A DNA stretch of 64,000 nt, taken from NCBI GenBank assembly GCA_019638595.1, contig JAHBTJ010000001.1:186001-250000 (forward strand), given 5' to 3'. Each line of letters starts with the position of its first letter. Position 1 is the stretch's first letter. Below the pieces are notes generated by a model. The model was not told the DNA's origin. It saw only the letters and a program-made list of their open reading frames with translations, and searched no databases. A program made the translations under genes and the position numbers. Shown piece after piece: positions 54,480-63,210 of this stretch. This DNA is from Chitinophagaceae bacterium. GTDB lineage: Bacteria > Bacteroidota > Bacteroidia > Chitinophagales > Chitinophagaceae.

Positions 54480-55571
54480 TTATGGTTTTAAAGAATTGCC
54501 ATAGCCTACCAGCAATACCGCTGCGATAATGGTGATAATGCCGGCAATGATCGTGTTTTTTGTTTTGGAACTCACGCCTTTCCATTCCTTAAGTATAATA
54601 CCCCACATATTCGCTACCAGGATGATAAACGCCATGTGTAGTATCCAGGAGCTGGGGCCGTTGCCCATTTTACTTTCTCCCATGCCATAGAAAAAGAACT
54701 GCAGGAACCAGGTAGTACCTGCCAGCGCCGCAAATATATAGTTGCGCAGCAGCGGTGTTTTACCGTTGGTATAATCGCCAAACGTTTTATTACGCGCATT
54801 GAGCAACATACACCAGATAAAATTGGTGGTTAAGCCTCCCCACAAAATTACTATATAGGTAACGTTGTTCTGGTACAGGAACTCTCCCTGCCCGGGATTG
54901 GCATTTTTCCAAAGCTCATTGGCTGTATCGGCCATTGACTTGCCCGATTCTATACCAAAGTTAAAGCAGGCGCTTAATACGCCGGATATGATCGCTACCA
55001 CCAGCCCCAGCCCGAACTTATATTCCGTTTTGGCTGCTGCTCCATGCGGGTCCGCGCTTTCTGTTTGCAGTTCCTTTTCTTTCATGCTGCCCGCCCTGCC
55101 GCACAAAATGATGCCCAATACACAAACCGCGAGCCCTGCCATTACGGTAAGTCCCCAATGGGTAGTTACCAGCATGCCAAAAGTATCTTTACCGGCTTTG
55201 GGATAAAACTGGTAGTATACGGAAGGGATCAGCGCACCCAGCACCATGGTAAGACCAAGAATGATGCTGCTGCCCAGCGCAACGCCCAGGTAACGTACGC
55301 CCAGTCCATAGGTAAGACCGCCAATGCCCCACAGCAGTCCAAAAAGGTAGGTGAAACCCAGGATGCCTCCATCCGTGTTTTTGATGATCTCGGAAAAGTT
55401 AGGGATGGTAAGATAAGCGGCAAGCGGCGGAACGATCAGCCATGAAAAAAGCCCCCCGATTATCCAGTAACTTTCCCAGGCCCAGCCTTTAACTTTTTTA
55501 AAAGGGATATAAAAACTACCTGATGCAAAACCTCCTATAAAGTGATAGATTATTCCTAAAATTACCTGCAT
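54480..55571 (-). CDS. rhaT: L-rhamnose/proton symporter RhaT family
   Basis: This 363-aa inner-membrane sugar importer of the RhaT family (DMT-like) has about ten transmembrane helices. Recognisable stretches include FASGSFYIPFKKVKGWAWES near the N terminus, GLTYGLGVRYLGVALGSSI, and GTTWFLQFFFYGMGESKMG near the C terminus. It is the first gene of the rhamnose operon, directly downstream of the tandem operator-like repeats and the -7 element. Confidence 0.94.
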   Translation of the reverse strand: MQVILGIIYHFIGGFASGSFYIPFKKVKGWAWESYWIIGGLFSWLIVPPLAAYLTIPNFSEIIKNTDGGILGFTYLFGLLWGIGGLTYGLGVRYLGVALGSSIILGLTMVLGALIPSVYYQFYPKAGKDTFGMLVTTHWGLTVMAGLAVCVLGIILCGRAGSMKEKELQTESADPHGAAAKTEYKFGLGLVVAIISGVLSACFNFGIESGKSMADTANELWKNANPGQGEFLYQNNVTYIVILWGGLTTNFIWCMLLNARNKTFGDYTNGKTPLLRNYIFAALAGTTWFLQFFFYGMGESKMGNGPSSWILHMAFIILVANMWGIILKEWKGVSSKTKNTIIAGIITIIAAVLLVGYGNSLKP

Positions 55572-55610
55572 TCCTTTCTGTTTTCATGATGGATGTAAAC
55601 AACCGTGGCT

Positions 55611-55656
55611 CAAATGTAGAGCATACCCATAGTTAAGCTGTCATGCGCTGTCATGC
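55611..55656 (-). promoter_or_regulatory. Rhamnose operon promoter with tandem operator-like repeat
   Basis: On the minus strand TACATTTG (55611-55618) fits the Bacteroidota -7 box TAnnTTTG, 40 bp before the rhaT ATG. Upstream, GCATGACAG occurs twice (55648-55656 and 55638-55646) with a 10-bp period, covering the place where a -33 TTTG box should be. No good -33 box is visible, so an activator binding both half-sites on one face of the helix is plausible. Confidence 0.5.
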
Positions 55657-55716
55657 AAGGGAGACGTTGCTGCTAAACGAACCTGTTGGGGGATCATTGG
55701 GACTGAGCGGGAGCAT

Positions 55717-56094
55717 CTATTTTTTGGAAGAAATTTTTTTCATATGCAGGGCAAGCTTGCCGGATGAGGTTTGGGCGGAACCTTTAACAATGCCCTTTTC
55801 CTCCCAAAGGGTAAGCTGAACAGGTTCTTCCACGTATATATTAGCGGTGAAAGCATTTCCTTGTAAGGTAAGCGCCTGGTTTTTGAGGTTGGTTCCGCTG
55901 CCGGTTATATCGGCTGTGTATTCGCCCTTTTGTTTTTTTACGTCCACAATATAATCCTGGTATCCTTCCGGGGCGTCTTTTACCTGTACCTCCCATTTCC
56001 CGATAATGCTGGTGGTTATATCAAATACGGGAACAGTCATTGAAATAGTAGTGCAAAGCAGCAGGGCTGACAGCGCGGTGATCATGATTTTCAT
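55717..56094 (-). CDS. Small secreted hypothetical protein
   Basis: A 125-aa protein with a signal peptide (MKIMITALSALLLCTTISMT) and a beta-rich mature domain with IIGKWEVQVKDAPEGYQDYI and GEYTADITGSGTNLKNQ, ending in Lys/Ser. It resembles small lipocalin-like or DUF-type beta-sandwich proteins of Bacteroidota, but I cannot name a family. It is monocistronic, and the rhamnose promoter lies downstream of it on the same strand. Confidence 0.65.
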   Translation of the reverse strand: MKIMITALSALLLCTTISMTVPVFDITTSIIGKWEVQVKDAPEGYQDYIVDVKKQKGEYTADITGSGTNLKNQALTLQGNAFTANIYVEEPVQLTLWEEKGIVKGSAQTSSGKLALHMKKISSKK

Positions 56095-56172
56095 TGTAAA
56101 AATGGCTTTAGCGGTTAATCGTTAACCGCTTCAAGATATATTTTTCGCCGGAATTTGCGAAAAAAAACCGGG

Positions 56173-56303
56173 TATTTAAAATTTAAGATTTGATGGCTGT
56201 TGCAGGTTGGGGGGGTAGATTGCAGGTTGCAAGTTTCGGGTTTGTAGTTTATAGTTTCGGGTTTGTGGTGTTCTCATAGCCCATAGCTGACTGCTCAAAG
56301 CTA
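56173..56303. repeat. Intergenic repeat copy
   Basis: AAATTTAAGATTTGATGGCT, GTTGCAGGTTGCAAGTTTC, TTTGTAGTTTATAGTTTCGG and CATAGCCCATAGCTGAC occur in the same order and orientation as in the copy at 48.75 kb, with the TTTTTTG module missing. Confidence 0.65.
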
Positions 56304-56364
56304 TTTGCAAGTTCCAGGGTGCATTCCGGATTTGTAGCATTTCAATAAGCCCCTGATAACAGTA

Positions 56365-56441
56365 TATCCGGCTGACCGGATAGATGAGCAGCCCCACCCT
56401 AACGTACCGTTCGGTACAGGCGGGAAATATATTTTCAACTT
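56365..56441 (+). repeat. Direct repeat 1 flanking the S41 peptidase gene
   Basis: This element of about 77 bp recurs at 58004-58083 in the same orientation. Shared words in order are CCGGCTGACCG, TGAGCA, CCCTAACGTA, GTTCGGTAC and GGCGGGAAATATATTTT. Here GTACCGTTCGGTAC is a perfect inverted repeat. Confidence 0.8.
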
Positions 56442-56535
56442 TCGTATCTTACATTAGCATCGGCTCCGGGCGTTTTCATCTCGAAAATTCGGGTCAGCCG
56501 AGCGCTAAGTTCTTAACCGTTGCCTGCAATTTTAA

Positions 56536-57930
56536 ATGACACACCCTACTACTTTGAAAATTTATTTGCTACATCTTCTCTTTCTTCCAAGTCTTTTATT
56601 TGGACAGACCGATTCAACAAGATCCAAATTGGTTGAAAGTTTGACAGAAAATATTTACAGGACATACCTTGATGTCGAAATTGCAAAAGCTATGTACGAT
56701 ACTGTAAAAAATAAACTAACAGATGGTAGGTATGACACGACACTCAACCTTGACGAATTTGTTTATGAAGTAAATAAAGATTTAAGGAGAGTAAGTAAAG
56801 ACAACCACATTGTGGTTTATCCTGCTCATCATAAGCAATCAAATTATTACTACGAAACCGACTACAAAGAGCATAGTTGGAGATATTGGAAACGACATAG
56901 TAAACGAGCCAACAGAAGGTGGGAAAAATTTAAAAAAAAGTATAGAGAACGTACAAAGAATGACATGTTCACTTACGGAGAAATAAAAATATTACCTGGA
57001 AACATTGGTTATGTAGAAATAAGAGATTTCAATAGTACTTCATATTTTAAAAAAGAGAACCGGCATCGCATTAGCTTTAAATCTGTACTTAGTTTTTTAG
57101 AAAACACAAAAGCCATAATCATTGACTTTAGAGAAAACTTAGGGGGCTATGTATTTTTATCAGCCAAAATGTGCTCTTATTTCTCCGACAAACAAAATGC
57201 CTATTTCATCACAACGGAAAGTGTATTTAGATATGACTCAAGCGGGATAAGAAAGGAATACAAATACACAGACAAGCTATACACTGATAATAAAATTAAG
57301 AACAATCTAATTAGCAATAAAAAAATATTTATCCTAACAAGCAAAAGGACATTTTCTGCAGGAGAATTGTCAATTTATAAGCTAAAGCAACTAAATCATA
57401 ACACTACAATCGTTGGAGAAAGAACTACTGGTGGAGGAAATGGCCATTATGGCGGAACCATGGAAAAATATTACTCTGCCGTGATACCGTGTATTAAAGT
57501 ATTTGATGAAAATAATTCCAATTATACAATAGAGGCAAAGGGAATTAAACCAGACATTCAAACTACTTCTGACAGTGCTTTAACTGTTGCTTATGGCTTA
57601 TCCCTTTCGGAGAATACCGACACATCTAAATCAAGAACAAAATATTTCAAAAGTCAAAAACTAATTATTGACGGAAGAGAAGAGTTTTTTAAGAAAAAGT
57701 ATCCTGATTATGTTGGAGATTACAGAAAAATTACAATAACTAAAGAAAATGAGAGACTATACATGACCTACGACCTATATTCAAAGCAGCTTTTAGTTCC
57801 TGAAGCAAATGACTTTTTTGTTACTAATGACTTTGAGTTTATACGTTTTACAAGAAGTACAGAAAACAAAATAATAGGAATACAAATCAAACATAAAGAC
57901 GGCTATTTGGAAAAATTCCGTAGACTGTAA
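56536..57930 (+). CDS. S41-family (C-terminal processing/IRBP-like) peptidase, exported
   Basis: The 464-aa protein has a signal peptide (LKIYLLHLLFLPSLLFGQ). A helical N-terminal region includes a very basic segment (WKRHSKRANRRWEKFKKKYR), followed by the S41 core: GNIGYVEIRDFN, AIIIDFRENLGG, and the catalytic serine S274 in RTFSAGE followed by VGERTTGGG. No PDZ domain is obvious. The gene is markedly more AT-rich than its neighbours. It is bracketed by about 80-bp direct repeats and stands alone, which suggests acquisition as a unit. Confidence 0.85.
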   Translation: MTHPTTLKIYLLHLLFLPSLLFGQTDSTRSKLVESLTENIYRTYLDVEIAKAMYDTVKNKLTDGRYDTTLNLDEFVYEVNKDLRRVSKDNHIVVYPAHHKQSNYYYETDYKEHSWRYWKRHSKRANRRWEKFKKKYRERTKNDMFTYGEIKILPGNIGYVEIRDFNSTSYFKKENRHRISFKSVLSFLENTKAIIIDFRENLGGYVFLSAKMCSYFSDKQNAYFITTESVFRYDSSGIRKEYKYTDKLYTDNKIKNNLISNKKIFILTSKRTFSAGELSIYKLKQLNHNTTIVGERTTGGGNGHYGGTMEKYYSAVIPCIKVFDENNSNYTIEAKGIKPDIQTTSDSALTVAYGLSLSENTDTSKSRTKYFKSQKLIIDGREEFFKKKYPDYVGDYRKITITKENERLYMTYDLYSKQLLVPEANDFFVTNDFEFIRFTRSTENKIIGIQIKHKDGYLEKFRRL

Positions 57931-58003
57931 AGTGCAGCCAACATCTGGTTTTGAGCCAGCAGGACGACGAATAAATCCTCATCTCAGGGCTACTGCCAGC
58001 GGC

Positions 58004-58083
58004 ATACCCGGCTGACCGAACACAGGTGAGCAACACCCGCCCTAACGTATTGTTCGGTACGGCGGGAAATATATTTTTAACTT
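58004..58083 (+). repeat. Direct repeat 2 flanking the S41 peptidase gene
   Basis: Second copy of the element at 56365-56441, with small indels and substitutions. It sits 24 bp upstream of the lipoprotein start, so each repeat precedes a gene. Confidence 0.8.
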
Positions 58084-58106
58084 AGTAACCTAACAAATTA
58101 AAAAAA

Positions 58107-58541
58107 ATGAAAGTAGTAATCTTATTATCATTAGGCTTTTTTGCCTTGACCGCGTGTAATAATCCCGAAAGCAGCTCTTCGGAAAACGCAGAAAACCAGG
58201 CTGCAACAGGACAACCAACTGTTGGTGGAGAAAAAGATGAACACGGTTGTCTTGCTGCAGCAGGCGAGAGCTGGAGTGAAATAAAGCAGGGTTGTGTGCA
58301 GATATCTGATATCGGACAACGTCTTAACCCGGTTGAAGTAGCTAAAGGAGACGCTACTATCAGCGCGTTCGTTCTATTCAATGATGATAAATCAAAACTC
58401 GAATTGTTTTTATCGAATGAAAAGGAAACAATTATCCTGGATAAAAAAGGAGAAGATGTGTATCAAAAGGATTCCTTAAAGTTTGATGTTAAGGATTCGA
58501 CTTTGTACATCAATCGTGAAAAGAAGTATAAGGCAGAATGA
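58107..58541 (+). CDS. Small lipoprotein with a conserved two-Cys motif
   Basis: A 144-aa lipoprotein: MKVVILLSLGFFALTAC gives the lipobox LTAC (Cys17), followed by a Ser/Glu-rich linker. The mature part opens with GCLAAAGESWSEIKQGCVQ, a motif with two cysteines seen in several Bacteroidota lipoproteins, then about 60 residues of beta structure. The function is unknown. It begins directly after direct repeat 2. Confidence 0.72.
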   Translation: MKVVILLSLGFFALTACNNPESSSSENAENQAATGQPTVGGEKDEHGCLAAAGESWSEIKQGCVQISDIGQRLNPVEVAKGDATISAFVLFNDDKSKLELFLSNEKETIILDKKGEDVYQKDSLKFDVKDSTLYINREKKYKAE

Positions 58542-58685
58542 TACAGAAAACAGGGAACGATAAGAAGGCCGGTAATACAGGAATAAAGCCAGCCGGCAGA
58601 ATGAACAATGGGTTTTCGATAAAAAAGGAAACAGGATACAAAAACCGGCTGATAACAGAAACGCTTATACACTAAATACAGGAAA

Positions 58686-59054
58686 ATGAAAATAACGGAT
58701 AAACACAATGAACGCATAGCTAAAATGACTTTCGCATCTGTATATCCTCATTATGTAACCAAGGTAGAAAGCAAAGGCAGAACCAGGGAGGAGCTGCATC
58801 AGGTAATTGAATGGCTGACGGGTTTTAATGAAAAAAAGCTACAGGCGCTTATTGACGGGAAAGCAACGTTTGAAGTATTCTTTGAGAAGGCAACCTTACA
58901 CCCGAATGCTCATCTTATCACTGGAATGATCTGCGGTTACCGGATAGAAGAAATAGAAAATCCGCTGACACAAAAAGCAAGATATTTAGACAAGTTGGTG
59001 GACGAATTGGCAAAAGGGCGCAAGATGGAAAAGATTTTGAGAAAGCAGCCTTAG
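58686..59054 (+). CDS. DUF2200 family protein
   Basis: The 122-aa cytosolic protein matches the small conserved DUF2200 family: HNERIAKMTFASVYPHYVTK at the N terminus, TREELHQVIEWLTGF, then NAHLITGMICGYRIEEIENP and a basic C terminus. Its biochemical function is not known. It lies between the lipoprotein and a short frame of doubtful status. The 144 bp upstream hold no other feature I can see. Confidence 0.85.
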   Translation: MKITDKHNERIAKMTFASVYPHYVTKVESKGRTREELHQVIEWLTGFNEKKLQALIDGKATFEVFFEKATLHPNAHLITGMICGYRIEEIENPLTQKARYLDKLVDELAKGRKMEKILRKQP

Positions 59055-59098
59055 CTAAATTTTTTGAACTATTTGATCTGTTCTGTAACAATGTAAAA

Positions 59099-59332
59099 GT
59101 GACTGATACAAGAAAAGTTGTTCTTGATTTTTTTGAAAGATTAATATTGAAGCAAGACGATTTAAAAAGTAGGATAGAAGATAAATTTTCAACAATGCTC
59201 GCCTACACAGTAGAGTTGGTAAAAGAAAATGCATTATCGGCGCTCAAGGATGATTATGACAGAATTTATGAACAGCTTAAAGAAAAGAGCGAAGAAATCA
59301 CTTCATGTAAATCCATTTTAGTAACCAAATGA
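59099..59332 (+). pseudogene. Short helical ORF, possibly a gene remnant
   Basis: The frame encodes about 77 helical, charged residues (VVLDFFERLILKQDDLKSRI, SALKDDYDRIYEQLKEKSEE). It has only a GTG start at 59099. The same frame remains open upstream into the end of the DUF2200 gene without ATG, GTG or TTG, with plausible coding residues (KAALAKFFELFDLFCNN). It may be the 3' end of a truncated gene or a small protein using a rare start. I do not recognise a family. Confidence 0.35.
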
Positions 59333-59364
59333 TATTGTCTTTTGAGTTTGGAAATCAAAATGGG

Positions 59365-60117
59365 TTAAAGCATTGAGAGTTTCTTCAGCAGGTCGTCTTT
59401 TCTGCGGGTAGATACTTCCACTTCCGACTGGTCGCTCATGGATATATAACCTCCCTTGCCTTTGTGGTATTGTTTTACAAAATGAAGGTTCACCAGGTGC
59501 GAATTGTGAACCCTGAAAAAATTATAATCAGCCAGCATATCTTCAAACTCCTTCAGCGTTTTCGCAACAGTCATCCGCTTGTTATCTTTCATAAAAACCG
59601 TGGTATAGTTGATAGCGCTCTCGCATCGGATGATATCGGATACGGGAATATAGGTAATGCCGTTCACGGTATGTATCCCTATGCGCTTACTGGCGTTGTT
59701 GCCGGCTTTCATATTGTTGAACAGCGCGTCTATTTTCCGGGCGGTTTCCAGCTTCGATATCCTGGCCTGCAGCCGTTCCAGCGCGCTCTTTAATTCATCT
59801 GCATCAATGGGCTTTAGCAGGTAATCCACGGCGCTGAACTTAAAAGCCTGCACGGCATATTTTTCGTAAGCCGTTGTAAATATCACATCAAAGTTTATTT
59901 CCTCTATTCCATTCAGCAGGTCAAATCCGGTTTTCTCCTGGATACGCATGTCCAGGAATACCAGGTCGGGCTGCAGTTGCCTGCTGCCTGCCAGGGCTTT
60001 TTCTACGCTGTTGAAGCTATCCAGTACCCGTACTGAAGAACCGAAATGTTCCTGCAGCAGTCCCGAGAGCCGGTCTACACAATGTTGCTCATCGTCCACA
60101 ATAATTGCATTGATCAT
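59365..60117 (-). CDS. LytTR-family response regulator
   Basis: A two-component response regulator of 250 aa. The receiver domain has acidic D8/D9, phosphoacceptor D56 in LVFLDMR, and K102 in DYLLKPID. The LytTR DNA-binding domain covers about 150-250 (GITYIPVSDIIRCESAINYT, FFRVHNSHLVNLHFVKQYHK). The ATG at 60117 (MINAIIVDDEQ) is right; the frame extends upstream to 60171 without homology. The usual sensor kinase partner is not beside it in the window. Confidence 0.93.
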   Translation of the reverse strand: MINAIIVDDEQHCVDRLSGLLQEHFGSSVRVLDSFNSVEKALAGSRQLQPDLVFLDMRIQEKTGFDLLNGIEEINFDVIFTTAYEKYAVQAFKFSAVDYLLKPIDADELKSALERLQARISKLETARKIDALFNNMKAGNNASKRIGIHTVNGITYIPVSDIIRCESAINYTTVFMKDNKRMTVAKTLKEFEDMLADYNFFRVHNSHLVNLHFVKQYHKGKGGYISMSDQSEVEVSTRRKDDLLKKLSML

Positions 60118-60217
60118 AATTGTAGGGAACGCGGTATTTATATGGTTGAAAAGATACCAATAATACTGCAATTATCTGTTATTTTGTTGATGTTTACCGG
60201 AGGCTGTGTGTAGTATA

Positions 60218-60250
60218 TTGTAAACAATAAACCACAAACCACAAACTTTG
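60218..60250. repeat. Short intergenic repeat words
   Basis: TGTAAACAATAAACCACAAA followed by CCACAAACTTTG, related to the AAACCATAAAC/ACAAACC modules of the long repeats. It sits just before the outer-membrane protein start. Confidence 0.35.
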
Positions 60251-60260
60251 TAATTATTCC

Positions 60261-63071
60261 ATGATGCGTTTATTAAAGCTGCTTTGCATTTTCCTGTTGT
60301 TTTATATAGAAGTATCCGCGCAGGAGTTTGGCGGTAATCCGCCTTCGGTAAAGTGGCGGCAGGTAAATATTCCCGAGGCACGTATTATCTTTCCAAAGGG
60401 GCTGGATTCAACCGCCCGGCGGGTAGCGACAATTGTATCTTATCTTAACAGGCATACCGGCGTAACGGCCGGAAACGCACACAGGAAGATCAATATAGTG
60501 CTGCAGAACCAAACTATTCAATCAAACGGGTATGTCGGGCTGGCACCCTGGCGCAGCGAATTTTATTTAACCCCGCAATTCAACAGCTTTCAGTTGGGCA
60601 GCTTACAGTGGGCGGATAACCTGGCGGCTCACGAATACAGGCACGTGCAGCAATATATGAATTTCAGGAAAGGATTGTCGAAGGCAGTCTACTATATTTT
60701 GGGAGAAGAAGGGCAGGCAGTGGCTAATAATGTTGCTATACCCAACTGGTTTTTTGAGGGAGATGCCGTTTTCCAGGAAACGGCTGTGAGCGGGCAGGGA
60801 AGAGGAAGGATCCCTTACTTTTTTAATGGATACAGATCGTTGTGGAGCGCAGGTAAGCAATACAGCTTTATGAAATTGCGCAATGGATCTTTCAAAGATT
60901 ATATTCCTGATCATTATGCGCTGGGATATTTAATGGTAGGCTATGGCCGTGAAAAATGGGGTGAAGCATTCTGGACAAAAGCAACAGACGATGCGGCCCG
61001 TTTCAGGGGTGTGTTTTATCCCTGGCAAAAAGCAGTTAAGAAATATTCGGGTATTCCTTACCGTGATTTTGTAAAAAGCGCGCTCTCCTATTATCAGGAA
61101 CAGGATAAAGCATTACCGGCTGCCGGAACAGCTTTATGGGTTACCCCGGCCACCGGCAGGTATGTATCGAATTATACATTGCCCGTATTTGCCGGCAACG
61201 ATTCGTTGCTGCTGTTTAAAAGAACTTATCGCGAAGCAGGAGCGTGGTACTGGCTGATCAATGGAAAGGAAGAAAAAATACGCACGAAAGATATAGCGGC
61301 AGATGATTATTACTCGTATCGCAATGGAAAGATTGTATATACCGCTTACGAACCCGATGCACGGTGGGGACAAAGAGATTATAATGTGATCAGGCTGATG
61401 GATGTTCGTACAAAGCAGGTAAGGCAGCTCACTAAAAAAAGCAAATATTTTTCACCTGATCTTTCACCCGATGGTAAAAAAATAGTAGCTATATCCTATT
61501 TGCCGGATCAGCGAACGGCGTTGCATATACTAAGCACAGACTCTGCTCGTGTATTGAAAGAGATACCGGGAAATGAGCTGGTTTTTACGTATCCCAAATT
61601 TTTAGATGATGACCGTATTGTTTCGTGTATACGTGATGCGGATGGGCGCATGAGTGTGGCGGTCATAGATATCAGCAGCAATACTATAGATAATTTAACG
61701 GCATGGAGCTATGAAATAAAAGGGTATCCTTTTGTAAAAGGGGATACGGTTTACTTTTCTGCCAGCAATGGCTACCGCGATGATATTTACGCCGTAAGTA
61801 TTGCCGGCCGGCAGCTTTATAAGCTCAGCAATGAATATTTGGGAGCCTACCAGCCGGCCGTAAACGAAACAGGCAGTTTGGTGTGGAGCAGCTTTACCGC
61901 TGAAGGGTACCGCCTGAAGCAGAAGCAACTGACCGCTGCCGACTGGGTTCCGGTAGCTGAGCCAGCTACAGCACAGGCGCGTGATCTTTATTTACCCAAC
62001 GCGTTGCGTCAAACCGGGGGAAATATTTTGCAGGAGATCTCCCCGGGGGATTTTCCCGTGTCGAAATACGGTAAGGCGACCCGGCTGTTTAATTTTCATA
62101 GCTGGCGGCCTTATTATGAGCAGCCGGACTGGAGCTTTACCCTGTATGGACAGAATGTGCTTAATACTTTTCAATCGCGGCTGTATTACAGCTTCAACGA
62201 AAATGAGCGGAGTCATACAGCCGGCGCCGGCGCTACCCTGGCAACCTGGTTCCCCTGGGTAACCGGTGGTATTTCGTATACGTTTGACCGTAAGGTGAGC
62301 GATTCCGCACGCACTATTCACTGGAATGAGCTGAATGCCAATATAGGGCTAAGCCTGCCTCTCAACTTTACCCGGGGCCGGTGGTATAAAAACCTTACGC
62401 TGGCATCTTCTTTCAATGTGGAACAACTGGCTATTACCGGAAAATACAAGGATAGTGTAGCCAGTCCATTGTTTAACTATTTGCAGTTTTCGCTTAACTG
62501 GAGCAGCCAGGTACAGCGGGCGGTACAGCATATCAATCCGCGGTTTGCACAAACATTGCTGTTCCGTTACAGAACGGTTGTGAATGAGCATACCGCCAGG
62601 CAGTTGCTTGCCAGCGGATCTTTATATTTCCCGGGATTGGGCGTGAATCACAGTCTTGTATTGTCTGCGGCGTTCCAGCAGCGGGATACTGCCAATCAAT
62701 ATCGCTTTTCGAATAACTTTCCTTTTGCAAGAGGATACGATGGTATTGATGCACCCCGTATGTGGAAATGGGCGGCGAATTATCATTTCCCTGTGGTATA
62801 TCCCGATTGGGGATTTGGGCAGATACTGTATTTCCTGCGCGTGAGGGGAAATATTTTTTTCGATTATGCCCAGGCGCAGAGCTTACGCACGCTGGACATA
62901 TTTTCTTTTAGAAGCGCAGGTGCTGAAATTTATTTTGATACCAAATGGTGGAACCAGCAACCGGTTACATTTGGATTACGTTACAGTCGCCTGCTGGATG
63001 ATAACATTGCAGGAGTGAACAGTCCTGGCCGGTGGGAGTTTATTTTGCCGGTAGATTTGTTCAGCAGGTAG
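60261..63071 (+). CDS. Predicted outer-membrane protein: gluzincin-like domain, beta-propeller, C-terminal barrel
   Basis: A 936-aa protein with a signal peptide (LLKLLCIFLLFYIEVSAQ). Residues about 40-270 form a metallopeptidase-like domain with HEYRH (H124, E125, H128) and a downstream E166 in WFFEGDA, the HExxH...E pattern of gluzincins. Residues about 300-590 contain TolB/WD40-like repeats (YFSPDLSPDGKKIVAISYLP). From about 640 the sequence is amphipathic beta-strand rich and resembles an outer-membrane barrel (FGLRYSRLLDDN near the end). This layout appears in Bacteroidota surface proteins, but its substrate is unknown. Confidence 0.75.
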   Translation: MMRLLKLLCIFLLFYIEVSAQEFGGNPPSVKWRQVNIPEARIIFPKGLDSTARRVATIVSYLNRHTGVTAGNAHRKINIVLQNQTIQSNGYVGLAPWRSEFYLTPQFNSFQLGSLQWADNLAAHEYRHVQQYMNFRKGLSKAVYYILGEEGQAVANNVAIPNWFFEGDAVFQETAVSGQGRGRIPYFFNGYRSLWSAGKQYSFMKLRNGSFKDYIPDHYALGYLMVGYGREKWGEAFWTKATDDAARFRGVFYPWQKAVKKYSGIPYRDFVKSALSYYQEQDKALPAAGTALWVTPATGRYVSNYTLPVFAGNDSLLLFKRTYREAGAWYWLINGKEEKIRTKDIAADDYYSYRNGKIVYTAYEPDARWGQRDYNVIRLMDVRTKQVRQLTKKSKYFSPDLSPDGKKIVAISYLPDQRTALHILSTDSARVLKEIPGNELVFTYPKFLDDDRIVSCIRDADGRMSVAVIDISSNTIDNLTAWSYEIKGYPFVKGDTVYFSASNGYRDDIYAVSIAGRQLYKLSNEYLGAYQPAVNETGSLVWSSFTAEGYRLKQKQLTAADWVPVAEPATAQARDLYLPNALRQTGGNILQEISPGDFPVSKYGKATRLFNFHSWRPYYEQPDWSFTLYGQNVLNTFQSRLYYSFNENERSHTAGAGATLATWFPWVTGGISYTFDRKVSDSARTIHWNELNANIGLSLPLNFTRGRWYKNLTLASSFNVEQLAITGKYKDSVASPLFNYLQFSLNWSSQVQRAVQHINPRFAQTLLFRYRTVVNEHTARQLLASGSLYFPGLGVNHSLVLSAAFQQRDTANQYRFSNNFPFARGYDGIDAPRMWKWAANYHFPVVYPDWGFGQILYFLRVRGNIFFDYAQAQSLRTLDIFSFRSAGAEIYFDTKWWNQQPVTFGLRYSRLLDDNIAGVNSPGRWEFILPVDLFSR

Positions 63072-63080
63072 GGGAGGGAG

Positions 63081-63206
63081 ATGGTGGATTTGAAATTTGA
63101 TGGCTGTTGCCGGTTACAGGTTTCGGGTTTATAGTTTGAAGTTTGTGGTTTCTTAACAACTATAAACAGCAACCATTATAAATCACAAACTATAAACCAT
63201 AAATGA
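63081..63206. repeat. Intergenic repeat copy
   Basis: GATTTGAAATTTGATGGCTG, TTGCCGGTTACAGGTTTCGG, GTTTATAGTTTGAAGTTTG and CAACTATAAACAGCAACCAT follow the module order of the 48.75-kb copy in the same orientation, with one internal module deleted. Confidence 0.65.
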
Positions 63207-63210
63207 TATC

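Larger units (their letters stand above)
56095..56535. other. Long intergenic region with two kinds of repeat
   Basis: At 441 bp this is the longest gap in the right half. It contains a copy of the interspersed family (56173-56303), then the first direct repeat that brackets the S41 gene (56365-56441), then about 90 bp carrying TCGGGTCAGCCGA, the inverse of the CCGGCTGACCGGA in the repeat. I see no gene in it. Confidence 0.6.

Noticed and set aside
56176-56397. Minus-strand 73-aa ORF in the gap before the S41 gene
   Set aside because: It is made entirely of the interspersed repeat and has no coding character.
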